Source: a bacterium (GTDB lineage: Bacteria; SAR324; XYD2-FULL-50-16). From it: a DNA stretch of 64,000 bases. A model generated the notes under the pieces. It made no database searches. It was not told the origin of the DNA and saw only the letters and a program-made list of their open reading frames with translations. Below, piece after piece: positions 51,174 to 60,598 of this stretch (the first letter of the stretch is position 1; each line of letters starts with the position of its first letter). The stretch covers positions 1 to 64,000 of the forward strand of contig JAHJTV010000067.1 in assembly GCA_018829445.1 (NCBI GenBank), given 5' to 3'. Both the position numbers and the translations under genes were made by a program.

Positions 51174-53276
51174 TTATGGCCGATTCTCAACAAATCCGCA
51201 ATGTCTTAATAGAGCTTCCGTGCTGGGCTCTCGTCCTCTGAATTTTTTAAAGACCTCCATGGGGTGAACTGATCCGCCCAGGGACAGCACCGTATTGCGA
51301 AACTTCAACCCGATCTCTCTTACGGTTTCTTCGGAATCCAGCCCTGCTTCCTCAAAAGCTGCAAAAACATCCGCACTGAGCACTTCGGCCCATTTATAGC
51401 TATAGTATCCTGCTGCATACCCCCCTGCAAAGATATGACTGAATGAACACAGGAAACGATCCTGTTCATAGGGAGAAAAGACTGAGAATTCTCGGGCCAG
51501 ATCGAAATAGAGATCAAATACGGATTGATTCCCTGATGGATCAAACTGATGATGCAGTTTCATATCCACCAGACCGAACAGCAGTTGTCTCATGGTCTGA
51601 TATCCGGACTGGAACGTCCGGGAAGCCTTGATCTTTTCAAACAACTCGTCGGGCAATGATTCTCCTGTCTCCACATGAGCCGTTAGACCGATGAGGGTTG
51701 GTTTGTGATAACACCAGTTTTCCATAAACTGACTGGGCAATTCCACGGCATCCCATTCCACACCGTTAATACCAGCCACATCCGTTTCGTTTATGGTTGT
51801 CAGCATTCCCTGCAGCCCGTGACCGAACTCATGAAACAGGGTTTCCACCTCTCTGAAACTCATCAGGGAGGGTTGATCTCCAACCGGAGGCGTACCATTG
51901 CAACAAAGGTGTATAACGGGCAGGTGAATCTGTCCGTCGATCACTCTGCGGTTCATGCATTCATCCATCCAGGCACCGCCTCTTTTTTCCTGGGGTCGGG
52001 AATAGGGGTCAAGGAAAAAAGAAGCCAGTCTTTCATCATCTTCATTGTTAATATAAAACAGTTTTACATCAGGGTGCCAGCGGGGGAAATCTCCCGGTTC
52101 CTCTTCAATGGTTATTCCGAACAGCTTCTGAGCAAGAGAGAACAGGCCATCCAATACCCTGGGCATTTGAAAATAGGGCCGAAGTTGATCGTCGGTATAA
52201 TCGAATCGTTTCTCTCTCATGCGTTCGCTCCAGAATGCCCAGTCCCATTGTTTGATCTCTTCGGTCTGTCCCGACTCAATTGCCAGCTTGACAACCTCCT
52301 GATACTCCTGATCGGCAAAAGGTTTTGCTGCCTGTTTCAGTTCCAAAGACATGGTTTCAACAGCGGCGACATCAGGCGCCATCTTGGATGCCAGGCTCAA
52401 GTCGGCATACGATTGGTATCCGAGGAGCCTGGCTTTCTCCTCTCTAAGCTGCAGGAGCTTATTGATCAAGGGTTTATTGTCCAGCTTTCCCTCTGAAGCC
52501 CTGGTAACCTGCGCATGATATACAATTTCCCTCTGATCTCTTTTACGGCTGTGTTGCATGAAAGGCATAAAAACCGGAAAATCCAGGGTTATCCTCCAGG
52601 GGCCCTCCTCCGGGGTAGCTTTATTGTCTAAACCGGGATTGCTTATATTAAAGGATTGGGTGGCAATCTGTTTCAGACTCTGTGGCCAGCCCTCTGTATC
52701 CGGTTGATCGTGGATATCAAGCGCAAAGGCCTTGGTGGCATCCAGAACATGATTTGAAAAATCGGTACTAAGCCTGGATGATTCGGTTTCTATTTCGATA
52801 AACCGCTTCCTTTCCTCACCTTCCAATCCAACCCCTGCCAGATCCGCACTTAAAATCTTGAGTTCAATGACTCGTTTCTGTGCAGGAGAATAGGAATCCC
52901 AGGATTTACCGTTTTTAATGGTCTTCAAACCTCGATAAATGGCGGGATTCTGTCGTAGCCTGAGCGAAAAGGTTACCACCTCGTTTAAAACCGCTTCATG
53001 AGCTTTTCTCAATTCGGGAGAATTCTTAACCCCCAACAGGTGATTGATCGGTCCCCAGCTATACTCAAATGGAATTCCCATCTCTTCCAACGGTTGAAGC
53101 AGCCCCTCCCAGGTAGGTTCATAGCTTTTTTCCAAAGCAGCCAGTTTCTCTTCGGCTTCTTTCAGAATTTGTTTCATGGCAGGGATTACATGCTCAGGCT
53201 CAATTTTATCAAACCGGGGCAAACCGTGGAACTGGAGCAGGGGATTGTTTTCAAGATCATGTTGTTTTTCAACCAT
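51174..53276 (-). CDS. M3-family oligopeptidase (oligopeptidase A-like)
   Basis: A cytosolic zinc metallopeptidase of 700 residues. The active site LFHEFGHGLQGML holds the HExxH-type motif (HEFGH), with the third ligand Glu in the following GVEWDAVELPSQFMENW. The N-terminal LLQFHGLPRFDKIEPEHVIP is the usual opening of oligopeptidase A. I start at ATG 53276 behind AGGAAG; an in-frame ATG at 53333 adds 19 unconserved residues. It degrades short peptides, including cleaved signal peptides. Confidence 0.92.
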   Translation of the reverse strand: MVEKQHDLENNPLLQFHGLPRFDKIEPEHVIPAMKQILKEAEEKLAALEKSYEPTWEGLLQPLEEMGIPFEYSWGPINHLLGVKNSPELRKAHEAVLNEVVTFSLRLRQNPAIYRGLKTIKNGKSWDSYSPAQKRVIELKILSADLAGVGLEGEERKRFIEIETESSRLSTDFSNHVLDATKAFALDIHDQPDTEGWPQSLKQIATQSFNISNPGLDNKATPEEGPWRITLDFPVFMPFMQHSRKRDQREIVYHAQVTRASEGKLDNKPLINKLLQLREEKARLLGYQSYADLSLASKMAPDVAAVETMSLELKQAAKPFADQEYQEVVKLAIESGQTEEIKQWDWAFWSERMREKRFDYTDDQLRPYFQMPRVLDGLFSLAQKLFGITIEEEPGDFPRWHPDVKLFYINNEDDERLASFFLDPYSRPQEKRGGAWMDECMNRRVIDGQIHLPVIHLCCNGTPPVGDQPSLMSFREVETLFHEFGHGLQGMLTTINETDVAGINGVEWDAVELPSQFMENWCYHKPTLIGLTAHVETGESLPDELFEKIKASRTFQSGYQTMRQLLFGLVDMKLHHQFDPSGNQSVFDLYFDLAREFSVFSPYEQDRFLCSFSHIFAGGYAAGYYSYKWAEVLSADVFAAFEEAGLDSEETVREIGLKFRNTVLSLGGSVHPMEVFKKFRGREPSTEALLRHCGFVENRP

Positions 53277-53433
53277 GCAGGACTTCCTTTTATTAAGGGT
53301 GGTTTTTGTTTGATTGATTTTGTTATGTCCCATGATATTAGGGAACTATTTCTCTGTAAACAACCTGTTTTTCCGGTTTGCGATTAATATTGAATCAATT
53401 TGAGTCTGATCACTTTGAATATAAAGAAGAATC

Positions 53434-53718
53434 ATGAAAAGCTGGCAAGGGTTTGGTTCAACAGTTATACTGTGTTTTGACAACCTGAAGGAAAAACTCC
53501 GACAATTATTAAATATGAGCATAAAAGAGATTTTAAAACAGAAACTGGCAGACCTGGATCAAAAAGTAAAAGCCCGCCTGGCGGTTCATGATATGGAACC
53601 AAAATTGAAAAAGAAGTGGGAGATCCGGCAAAACTTCCAGGAAGTGGGAAAAGATATCGATGAGAACATAGACTTGATCGAAAGAATGAAAACGAAAGTC
53701 GAGGATATGGAAAAATAG
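53434..53718 (+). CDS. small coiled-coil hypothetical protein
   Basis: A 94-residue protein that is highly helical and charged in its last 67 residues (KQKLADLDQKVKARLAVHDM, then IDENIDLIERMKTKVEDMEK), forming a likely coiled coil. The first 27 residues are different, so the true start may be ATG 53515. No clear ribosome site separates the two options. It is monocistronic and divergent from the M3 peptidase. I do not recognise the family. Confidence 0.5.
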   Translation: MKSWQGFGSTVILCFDNLKEKLRQLLNMSIKEILKQKLADLDQKVKARLAVHDMEPKLKKKWEIRQNFQEVGKDIDENIDLIERMKTKVEDMEK

Positions 53719-53808
53719 CGGCTGTCAGCCATCAGCGGTCAGCTTGAATTGCCCGTGCGTTTAAAGCCAATGGTTAAATGCTAACTGCCAATCGCTAACA
53801 GCCAACCG

Positions 53809-54306
53809 CTAATGTGATATCAATTTTAATATCAGCGGGGCAGTCAAAATCACAAAAACCACTCGGAAAAGATGAAAACAGGTGATGACTGTTGCATTAA
53901 CATTATTCTCAAGGGAAAGAACCAGCAGCACCGTCATGGCTCCCGGGCTGGTTCCCAGGTATCCGGTTCCAATATCCACCCAACCCAGCTTGGTAAAGAG
54001 AAAAGCGATCAGCACGCCCGTTATCACCAGAATAAAGCAGGAGGCCACCACCGGAATTATGATCTTATGAAAGGTTGCCAGCAGGGAAGGATGAAAGGTT
54101 GATCCGACCATCACTCCGACCAGTACCTGCAATAAAAAAATAATATTCTTCGGCAATGCATATTCCGATTTTAATATCACCTTCACCAGGATAACGGCTA
54201 CCATAGCCCCCATCAATGCACCGGCCGGTATCTTTAATTTCTGTCCGATCAACCCACCAACCAGCCCGACAAACATTAACATCGTAAGATTTGCTATATT
54301 TCCCAT
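53809..54306 (-). CDS. half-size AbrB-family (AimA-like) membrane protein
   Basis: A 165-residue membrane protein with about five helices. LVGGLIGQKLKIPAGALMGA (about 14-33) and GWVDIGTGYLGTSPGAMTVL (about 107-126) are the hallmarks of the AbrB/ammonia-monooxygenase-like family (Pfam 05145). Typical members are about 350 residues with two copies of this unit; here only one is present, so it may dimerise. I start at ATG 54306, with GGGAG just upstream. A minus-strand repeat lies downstream of its stop codon. Confidence 0.78.
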   Translation of the reverse strand: MGNIANLTMLMFVGLVGGLIGQKLKIPAGALMGAMVAVILVKVILKSEYALPKNIIFLLQVLVGVMVGSTFHPSLLATFHKIIIPVVASCFILVITGVLIAFLFTKLGWVDIGTGYLGTSPGAMTVLLVLSLENNVNATVITCFHLFRVVFVILTAPLILKLISH

Positions 54307-54393
54307 TTTAACTCCCGGAATATGGTGTTCAAAATACCGATTACTTAAATTCCATAATAAGCTGCCGTAATAAAAAAGTCTCAATTTTTTCCT

Positions 54394-54603
54394 CTTGTCA
54401 TCCCGGACTTGCAGACTGTGTCATAATAGAGAAATCGAAGATTTTTCCAATATAAACAGACGTCAAGTCACACTTGTCATCCCGGACTTGATCCGGGATC
54501 TAGTTGAAATATATTGTTTTTTAACCTGGATGCCGGATCGGAGTCCGGCATGACACAGTGCGAACTAACTCAGCTGAGTTGCGCTTTCTGTATTATGACA
54601 CAG
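54394..54603. repeat. cluster of direct and inverted repeats upstream of tRNA-Pro
   Basis: The 18-mer CTTGTCATCCCGGACTTG occurs at 54394-54411 and 54473-54490. CTGTGTCATAAT (54416-54427) has its inverted copy at 54592-54603. Two hairpins of the CCGGA/TCCGG type lie at 54481-54497 and about 54531-54552, and a perfect 14-bp palindrome AACTCAGCTGAGTT is at 54567-54580. The CCGGATCAAGTCCGG unit also occurs at 47.9 kb. The region looks like stacked dispersed repeats. Confidence 0.6.
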
Positions 54604-55009
54604 CCTGTTGATCCGGGATCTTCTCTTCTATTACATTGAAATAAAAATTGATACCCTGTTAAACTTGGCATAACAGTTGACCCGGTTTTTGGAGTAACTC
54701 AGCTGTTTTTGCATTGTGACTTATCCTGCAAGCATGATCGGGTCAATGATAGTGACAGCTTGCTGCTTTTTTGAAACTTCCATTTATATTATGGTGACCG
54801 AGCCATATTGAAAAAAAAATGCGCGGAATCAGAAGAAAATTGTTTTGATGTTATAATAATCTAACGAAACAGAAAAGGGAGATCAATTATTCAACGAAAT
54901 TCCCGAACCTGCTCTTGAACAAATCAATGATTTTCACTAGACTGATAAACATGTTAAGGACAAGTCACGCCTATTAGTGATCTTATCCCCCATCCAACAT
55001 CTTCAATAT
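54604..55009. other. 406-bp AT-rich gap before the tRNA gene
   Basis: No gene is seen. A second copy of TAACTCAGCTG lies at about 54693. TATAAT at 54852-54857 could be the -10 of the tRNA promoter, but no good -35 stands 16-18 bp before it. Confidence 0.35.
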
Positions 55010-55086
55010 CGGAGTGTAGCTCAGCCTGGTAGAGCACTGTCTTCGGGAGGCAGGGGCCGGAGGTTCAAATCCTCTCACTCCGACCA
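55010..55086 (+). tRNA. tRNA-Pro (anticodon CGG)
   Basis: The acceptor stem CGGAGTG (55010-55016) pairs with CACTCCG (55076-55082), and A plus an encoded CCA end at 55086. The D-loop region GTAGCTCAGCCTGGTAGAGC and the T-arm GGAGGTTCAAATCCTC are canonical. The anticodon stem CTGTC/GGCAG encloses the loop TTCGGGA, giving anticodon CGG for proline. The restriction-modification island starts directly downstream, so the 3' end may have served as an integration site. Confidence 0.95.
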
Positions 55087-55365
55087 GTTTATATCGAGTT
55101 TTTCCTGCCTCATTGCAGGAATGATTGATTATCCCCCACAACTTCTCCCATAAATACTGTAAAAACAATTCTGTTTTTCACCAATTTGGCCTTTTTGTTA
55201 TTTGAAGTTTGTCCCAATTCTAAGTGCAGGAGCATCAACAAACTAATTGCGGGAATACCACCAAAGGTCTTATGATCCTTGTTATTAGATTGAAATACTA
55301 AACCGTCAGTTTGATCAAACAGGAAATTTTTACAGAGACTTTTTGAGACAACCGATTCCGTCAAA

Positions 55366-58164
55366 ATGGCAAAAACCGAAGCCCAAACCCGCAAAGATAT
55401 TATTGATATCAAACTATCCAAGGCTGGCTGGAATGTCTCAGACCGCACACAGGTAGTGGAAGAGTTCGACATCACAGTGCCTGTTAATGGGTATGTCAGC
55501 GAAACGCCGGGAAAATATCGGGAGAAGCAGTTCAGTGATTATGTGCTTTTGGGTAAAGATGGTAAGCCTCTCGCAGTGGTTGAAGCCAAACGAACTTCCA
55601 AAGACGCGGAAACAGGTAGAGAGCAGGCGAAACAATATTGTTATAACATTCAAAAACAATATAATAGTCCACTGCCTTTGTGTTTTTATACCAACGGGCA
55701 TGATATTTTTTTCTGGGATCTGGATAACTACCCACCCCGCAGAGTTTATGGTTTCCCAACCCTGGATGACCTGGAACGGTATCATTTTATCCGTAAAAAC
55801 AAGAAGCCATTAGCCAGTGAGCTAATCAACATCAACACGGCAGGAAGGGATTACCAGTTACATGCGATTCGATCAGTCATGGAAACCATTGAAAAAAAGC
55901 GGCGTAATTTTTTATTGGTCATGGCCACCGGAACCGGTAAAACCAGAACCTGTATCGCGTTGGTGGATGCCTTAATGCGTGCCGGTTGGGTGGAGCGATC
56001 CCTTTTTCTGGTGGATCGCATTGCTTTAAGAGAACAAGCCTTAAACGCTTTTCAAGAGCACCTGCCCAACGAGCCCCGTTGGCCGAAACCGGGGGAAAAG
56101 CTCATTTCAAAGGATCGTCGGATCTATATTTCAACCTATCCGACCATGTTGAATATCATCAGAGATGAAGAAAACAGTCTGTCTCCTCATTTTTTTGATT
56201 TGATTGTCATCGATGAGAGTCATCGCTCTATTTACAACACCTACCAGGAAATTACCGACTATTTTAACACCATCCGCCTGGGACTCACCGCCACGCCGAC
56301 CGATATTATCGATCACAATACTTTTGAGTTGTTCGAATGTGAAGACGGTTTGCCGACCTTTGCCTACACGTATGAAGAGGCTGTTAACCATATCCCGCCT
56401 TATCTCTGCAACTTCCAGGTGATGAAAATCCAGACGAAGTTTCAAAGTGAAGGCATCAGTAAGCGCACCATCAGTTTGGAAGATCAGAAAAAGCTGATTC
56501 TGGAAGGAAAAGAGGTTGCCGAGATCAATTTTGAAGGTTCTGACCTGGAAAAAAAGGTGATCAACAAAGGGACTAACACGCTTATTGTTAAAGAGTTTAT
56601 GGAGGAGTGCATCAAAGATCCCAATGGTGTGCTGCCAGGAAAAACCATCTTCTTCTGCTCATCCATGTCCCACGCCCGCCGAATCGAAACAATTTTTGAT
56701 ACCCTCTACCCGGAATACAAGGGAGATCTGGCGAAAGTGCTGGTTTCAGACGACCCCCGCGTTTACGGGAAAGGTGGACTGCTGGATCAATTCACCAGTC
56801 AGAACATGCCCAGGGTCGCCATCAGCGTTGATATGCTGGATACAGGTATTGATATCCGTGAGCTGGTGAATCTGGTTTTTGTTAAACCGGTTTATTCCTA
56901 TACCAAATTCTGGCAGATGATCGGCCGTGGTACGAGGCTTTTAGAAGAGAAAAAGCTCAAGCCCTGGTGTCCTGAAAAAGATGTTTTCCTGATTTTAGAC
57001 TGTTGGGACAACTTCGAGTATTTCAAACTCAATCCCAAAGGCAAGGAGTTAAAACCACAGATTCCCCTGCCGGTTCGGTTATTCGGGCTCAGATTGGACA
57101 AGATTGAAAAAGCAGTAGAACTGGGAGAGACGGACATCACCTCCAAGGAAATAAATAACCTAAAAACACAGATTGCCAGTCTGCCGGAAAATTCAACGGT
57201 GATACTGGAAGCTTCTGCCGATCTGGATAAAATGAATGATCCGAATTTCTGGAATCTGTTGACGCCGGATAAAGTCAGTTTCCTGAGAACGCTTATTCAG
57301 CCACTGTTCAGAACCATTTCCCAGGCTGATTTTAAAGCCATGCGCTTTGAAAAGGATGTGCTGGAAATCTCACTGACGCGCCTAAACGATGAAAAGGAAA
57401 AATTCGATGCCTTAAAAGAAAACCTTAAGGAGAAAATCAGCGAGCTTCCGCTGTCCATCAATGTCATTGCAAAAGAAGAAGAACTGATCCAGTCTGCTCA
57501 AACCAACCACTATTGGGCAAAAGTTACGGATATTGGTTTGGATCAGCTCTCAGAAAAATTGGCTCCCTTGATGAAATATCGTGACACTATCAAACCTGCA
57601 GGGCCAGCCATGCTGAATCTGAAGGATGTACTAAAAGCCAAGGAAATGGTGGAGTTCGGACCGGAACATGAATCGGTCAGTATCACCCGTTACCGGGAAA
57701 TGGTGGAGGAAACCGTCCGAAAACTCACCGAACGCAACCCGATTCTGCAAAAAATTAAAAATGGCGAAATAGTCACGATTGCGGAAACCACCGAACTGGC
57801 AGAAATCCTCCACGCAGAACATCCATATATCACCGAGAATTTGCTAAGACGGGTATACCAACATCAAAAAGCCAGATTTGTACAGTTTATCCGCCACATT
57901 CTTGGCGTGGAAATATTAGAGAGTTTTCCCGATACCGTTTCCAAATCCATCGGCCGGTTTATTCAGGAACATACTTACTTATCAACACGTCAACTGGAAT
58001 TTTTAACCATACTCAGGGATTTTATCATCGATCGGGGTGAGATCCAAAAAAAGGATCTCATTCAATCCCCCTTTACCATGATTCATCCCAACGGTATCCG
58101 CGGGGTGTTCACTCCGTATGAAATCGAGGAGATCGTCAATCTAACCCAATCTTTGGTAGCCTGA
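55366..58164 (+). CDS. hsdR: type I restriction enzyme, restriction/translocase subunit
   Basis: A 932-residue HsdR. An N-terminal PD-(D/E)xK nuclease is visible as D58 (FSDYVLL) and E73-x-K75 (AVVEAKR). The translocase follows, with Walker A VMATGTGKT (about 185-193), DEAD-like IDESHRS (283-289), LGLTATPTD, and RISVDML/MIGRGTRL motifs of the second RecA lobe. The C-terminal part (about 700-930) would dock onto the methylase. The family resembles EcoEI/type IB-IC relatives. There is no strong ribosome site before ATG 55366. The stop overlaps the next ATG by one base (TGATG). Confidence 0.93.
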   Translation: MAKTEAQTRKDIIDIKLSKAGWNVSDRTQVVEEFDITVPVNGYVSETPGKYREKQFSDYVLLGKDGKPLAVVEAKRTSKDAETGREQAKQYCYNIQKQYNSPLPLCFYTNGHDIFFWDLDNYPPRRVYGFPTLDDLERYHFIRKNKKPLASELININTAGRDYQLHAIRSVMETIEKKRRNFLLVMATGTGKTRTCIALVDALMRAGWVERSLFLVDRIALREQALNAFQEHLPNEPRWPKPGEKLISKDRRIYISTYPTMLNIIRDEENSLSPHFFDLIVIDESHRSIYNTYQEITDYFNTIRLGLTATPTDIIDHNTFELFECEDGLPTFAYTYEEAVNHIPPYLCNFQVMKIQTKFQSEGISKRTISLEDQKKLILEGKEVAEINFEGSDLEKKVINKGTNTLIVKEFMEECIKDPNGVLPGKTIFFCSSMSHARRIETIFDTLYPEYKGDLAKVLVSDDPRVYGKGGLLDQFTSQNMPRVAISVDMLDTGIDIRELVNLVFVKPVYSYTKFWQMIGRGTRLLEEKKLKPWCPEKDVFLILDCWDNFEYFKLNPKGKELKPQIPLPVRLFGLRLDKIEKAVELGETDITSKEINNLKTQIASLPENSTVILEASADLDKMNDPNFWNLLTPDKVSFLRTLIQPLFRTISQADFKAMRFEKDVLEISLTRLNDEKEKFDALKENLKEKISELPLSINVIAKEEELIQSAQTNHYWAKVTDIGLDQLSEKLAPLMKYRDTIKPAGPAMLNLKDVLKAKEMVEFGPEHESVSITRYREMVEETVRKLTERNPILQKIKNGEIVTIAETTELAEILHAEHPYITENLLRRVYQHQKARFVQFIRHILGVEILESFPDTVSKSIGRFIQEHTYLSTRQLEFLTILRDFIIDRGEIQKKDLIQSPFTMIHPNGIRGVFTPYEIEEIVNLTQSLVA

Positions 58165-58835
58165 TGATTTCAGAAGAAGAGTTATCCCTGATCCTGCAAA
58201 ATGGCGAAGGCTACAAAATAGAGTTCAAGGAAAATGTAAATGCTGATCTGCTCAAAGAATTGGTGGCGTTTGCCAATTCAGCTTTGCGGGAAGCCATTGT
58301 CAATGCTGTTTGCCATAGAGATTATTTTGAAAAAGGTGCGAACGTGATGGTTGAGATTTATGATGATCGAGTGGAGATTACAAATCCGGGAGGTTTGCCC
58401 AAAGCGTTAAAAGCCAAAGACTTCGGTAAAAAAAGTGTTTGTCGAAATTCAACCATAGCGACATTGTTGCTGCGAGCCGAGTATATTGAGAGAATGGGCA
58501 CGGGTATCAACCGCATCAAAGAGGCCATCAAATCCGCAAAATGCCCGGAGCCTCAATTTGAATTTGATACATTTTTTACACTGACATTTCCCCGACCACT
58601 TTTGGATAAAAAGGTCGGGGAAAAGGTCGGGGAAAAGGTCGGGGAAAGGCTTTCAAAAAACCAATTGAAAATAGTTGAATTAATAAGAGCGAATCCGCAT
58701 ATTACAATTCCCATGATGTCGGATGTTTTAGGAATTTCTAAAAGAAAGGTAGAAGTTAATATTCGTAAATTAAGGGAGTCAAATATTATCAAACGAATAG
58801 GCCCGGCCAAAGGCGGGCATTGGGAAGTAACGTAG
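58164..58835 (+). CDS. internally deleted AlbA_2/HATPase-type ATP-binding protein
   Basis: A 223-residue protein of the 'ATP-binding protein / RecG-like' family that usually has about 450-500 residues. The first 40 residues start an AlbA_2 (Schlafen-like) domain (EGYKIEFKENVNADLLKELV, then AFANSA). They then jump directly to LREAIVNAVCHRDYFEKGAN, the opening of the GHKL/HATPase_4 half. About 230 middle residues, including most of AlbA_2, are missing, yet the frame is open. A 12-bp repeat (three copies of GTCGGGGAAAAG) encodes VGEKVGEKVGER. A winged-helix segment ends it (MMSDVLGISKRKVEVNIRKL). It is cotranslated with hsdR. Confidence 0.78.
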   Translation: MISEEELSLILQNGEGYKIEFKENVNADLLKELVAFANSALREAIVNAVCHRDYFEKGANVMVEIYDDRVEITNPGGLPKALKAKDFGKKSVCRNSTIATLLLRAEYIERMGTGINRIKEAIKSAKCPEPQFEFDTFFTLTFPRPLLDKKVGEKVGEKVGERLSKNQLKIVELIRANPHITIPMMSDVLGISKRKVEVNIRKLRESNIIKRIGPAKGGHWEVT

Positions 58836-58842
58836 GGTGGGC

Positions 58843-58977
58843 AACGCCTTGCCCCAAGTGTTTCCACGTCACGCAAAAAGAGAAACACATTGTATACGCA
58901 GAAAAGAGATTCAAACAAACGTCGAACAAAGCGTTGTCCCAAGTGTTTTCCATTAGAGAAAAGAAAACACGTTGTTC
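58843..58977. repeat. two imperfect 50-bp repeats with internal hairpins
   Basis: Two units (about 58843-58892 and 58928-58977) share CCCAAGTGTTT (58853-58863 and 58938-58948) and a GAGAAA...CACRTTG ending. Each folds as a hairpin: GTGTTTC with GAAACAC in the first, GTGTTTTC with GAAAACAC in the second. They lie between the ATP-binding gene and hsdM. The compensating length change suggests an old duplication preserved as structure. Confidence 0.5.
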
Positions 58978-59005
58978 AACCCACAATTATTAATGGAACC
59001 CAAAA

Positions 59006-60598
59006 ATGCTGCAAAACAATCCGGCGATTAAGGCTAAAATCAATTTACTCTGGGACAAAATCTGGTCCGGCGGTATCGCCAACCCTTTAACCGCCATCGA
59101 ACAGATCACCTACCTGTTGTTTATCAAACAGCTGGATACCCTGTATCTCAAAACCAAATCCGATTCTGAATTCACCGGCGAAACCTATGCCACCAAATTC
59201 GATGGGTATTGGGTACCGCCTGAATTTCGGAACATGCCCGAAGAGGATCAGGAAAAATATCGGATTAAAAAAGACGACCTGCGCTGGAGCAATATCAAAC
59301 GCATCACCTCCACCGAAGAGATGTCTGCCCATGTCCAGACCCGGGTCTTCCCGTTTATTAAAGAGCTGAACGGAGGCACCTCTGCCTTCACCAAACACAT
59401 GAGCAATGCTGTGTTTATGATTGCCAGCCCAATCCTGTTGAAGGAAGCCATGGGCTCCATTGACGAGATCTTTGAAGAGATTGAAAAGGACGCCAAAGAT
59501 GGCAAACAAACCTTCCAGGATATCCAGGGGGATGTTTACGAATACCTGCTGAGCGAAATCGCCTCCGCCGGGAAAAACGGACAATTTCGCACCCCGCGCC
59601 ATATCATCAAATTGATGAGCGAGCTGGTAGCGCCGCAACTGGGGCAACGGATCGGGGACCCGGCCAGCGGCACAGCAGGATTTTTACTGGGGGCTTACCA
59701 GTATATCGTCACCCAGCTCAACAAAAACAAAGCGGAAATTCCACCGGATGAGGATGGGTTTGTTCGTACCATCTCCAGTCACCTGCTGACGGAACAGGTC
59801 AAACAAACCCTGGAGCAGAGCATTTTTGGTTTTGATTTTGATGTGACCATGGTGCGACTGGGGCTGATGAACCTGATGATGCACGGTCTGGATGTGCCCC
59901 AGGTGAATTATGCCGATACCCTGGGCAAAGGGTTTGATGAAAAGGGATTTGATATTGTGATGGCCAACCCGCCCTTTACCGGCAGTATTAACAAGGGCAA
60001 TATCAACGAGGACTTAAAACTCGATACCACCAAAACCGAACTGCTGTTTATCGAGCGGATCCATAATATGCTCCGTTCCGGTGGCACCGCCGCCGTGATT
60101 GTGCCCCAGGGGGTGCTGTTTGGCGCTGGTAAAGCCTTTGTCGCCACCCGGAAAATCCTGATTGAAAAATCGGAACTCAAAGCCGTCATCACCATGCCCA
60201 GCGGCGTATTTAAACCCTATGCAGGAGTCAGTACCGCCATTTTGGTTTTCACCAAAGGCGGTGAAACCGAAACCGTCTGGTTTTATGAGATGTTAAACGA
60301 CGGTTACAGCCTGGACGATAAACGCGCTAAATTGGAAGGCTATGGTGATCTGCAGGATATCGCTGAAAAATTCAAAAACCGTGACCCTCAAAAAGAAAGC
60401 GACCGCACTCAAAAATGCTTTTTTGTCCCCAAATCAGAGATTGTGGCTGAAAACTACGACCTCAGTTTAAGCCGTTACAAAGAGGATGTCTTTGAAGAAA
60501 TTGAGTATGAAAAACCGGATGCAATATTCAAAAAGCTAAAGGATTTTGAATCAGAAATTGCCACAGAATTGAAAGATCTTGAGGGGATGTTGGGATGA
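59006..60598 (+). CDS. hsdM: type I restriction-modification methylase subunit
   Basis: A 530-residue N6-adenine methyltransferase subunit. An N-terminal helical domain (about 1-170; GGIANPLTAIEQITYLLFIK) precedes the SAM motif DPASGTAGF (218-226) and the catalytic NPPF (321-324, in VMANPPFTGSI). GQFRTPRHIIKLM is typical of HsdM. The stop overlaps the hsdS ATG by 4 bases. It methylates adenines at the site chosen by HsdS. Confidence 0.95.
   Translation: MLQNNPAIKAKINLLWDKIWSGGIANPLTAIEQITYLLFIKQLDTLYLKTKSDSEFTGETYATKFDGYWVPPEFRNMPEEDQEKYRIKKDDLRWSNIKRITSTEEMSAHVQTRVFPFIKELNGGTSAFTKHMSNAVFMIASPILLKEAMGSIDEIFEEIEKDAKDGKQTFQDIQGDVYEYLLSEIASAGKNGQFRTPRHIIKLMSELVAPQLGQRIGDPASGTAGFLLGAYQYIVTQLNKNKAEIPPDEDGFVRTISSHLLTEQVKQTLEQSIFGFDFDVTMVRLGLMNLMMHGLDVPQVNYADTLGKGFDEKGFDIVMANPPFTGSINKGNINEDLKLDTTKTELLFIERIHNMLRSGGTAAVIVPQGVLFGAGKAFVATRKILIEKSELKAVITMPSGVFKPYAGVSTAILVFTKGGETETVWFYEMLNDGYSLDDKRAKLEGYGDLQDIAEKFKNRDPQKESDRTQKCFFVPKSEIVAENYDLSLSRYKEDVFEEIEYEKPDAIFKKLKDFESEIATELKDLEGMLG

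Noticed and set aside
54983-55168. 61-codon minus-strand frame across the tRNA
   Set aside because: It is the complement of tRNA-Pro, a known source of false small genes.
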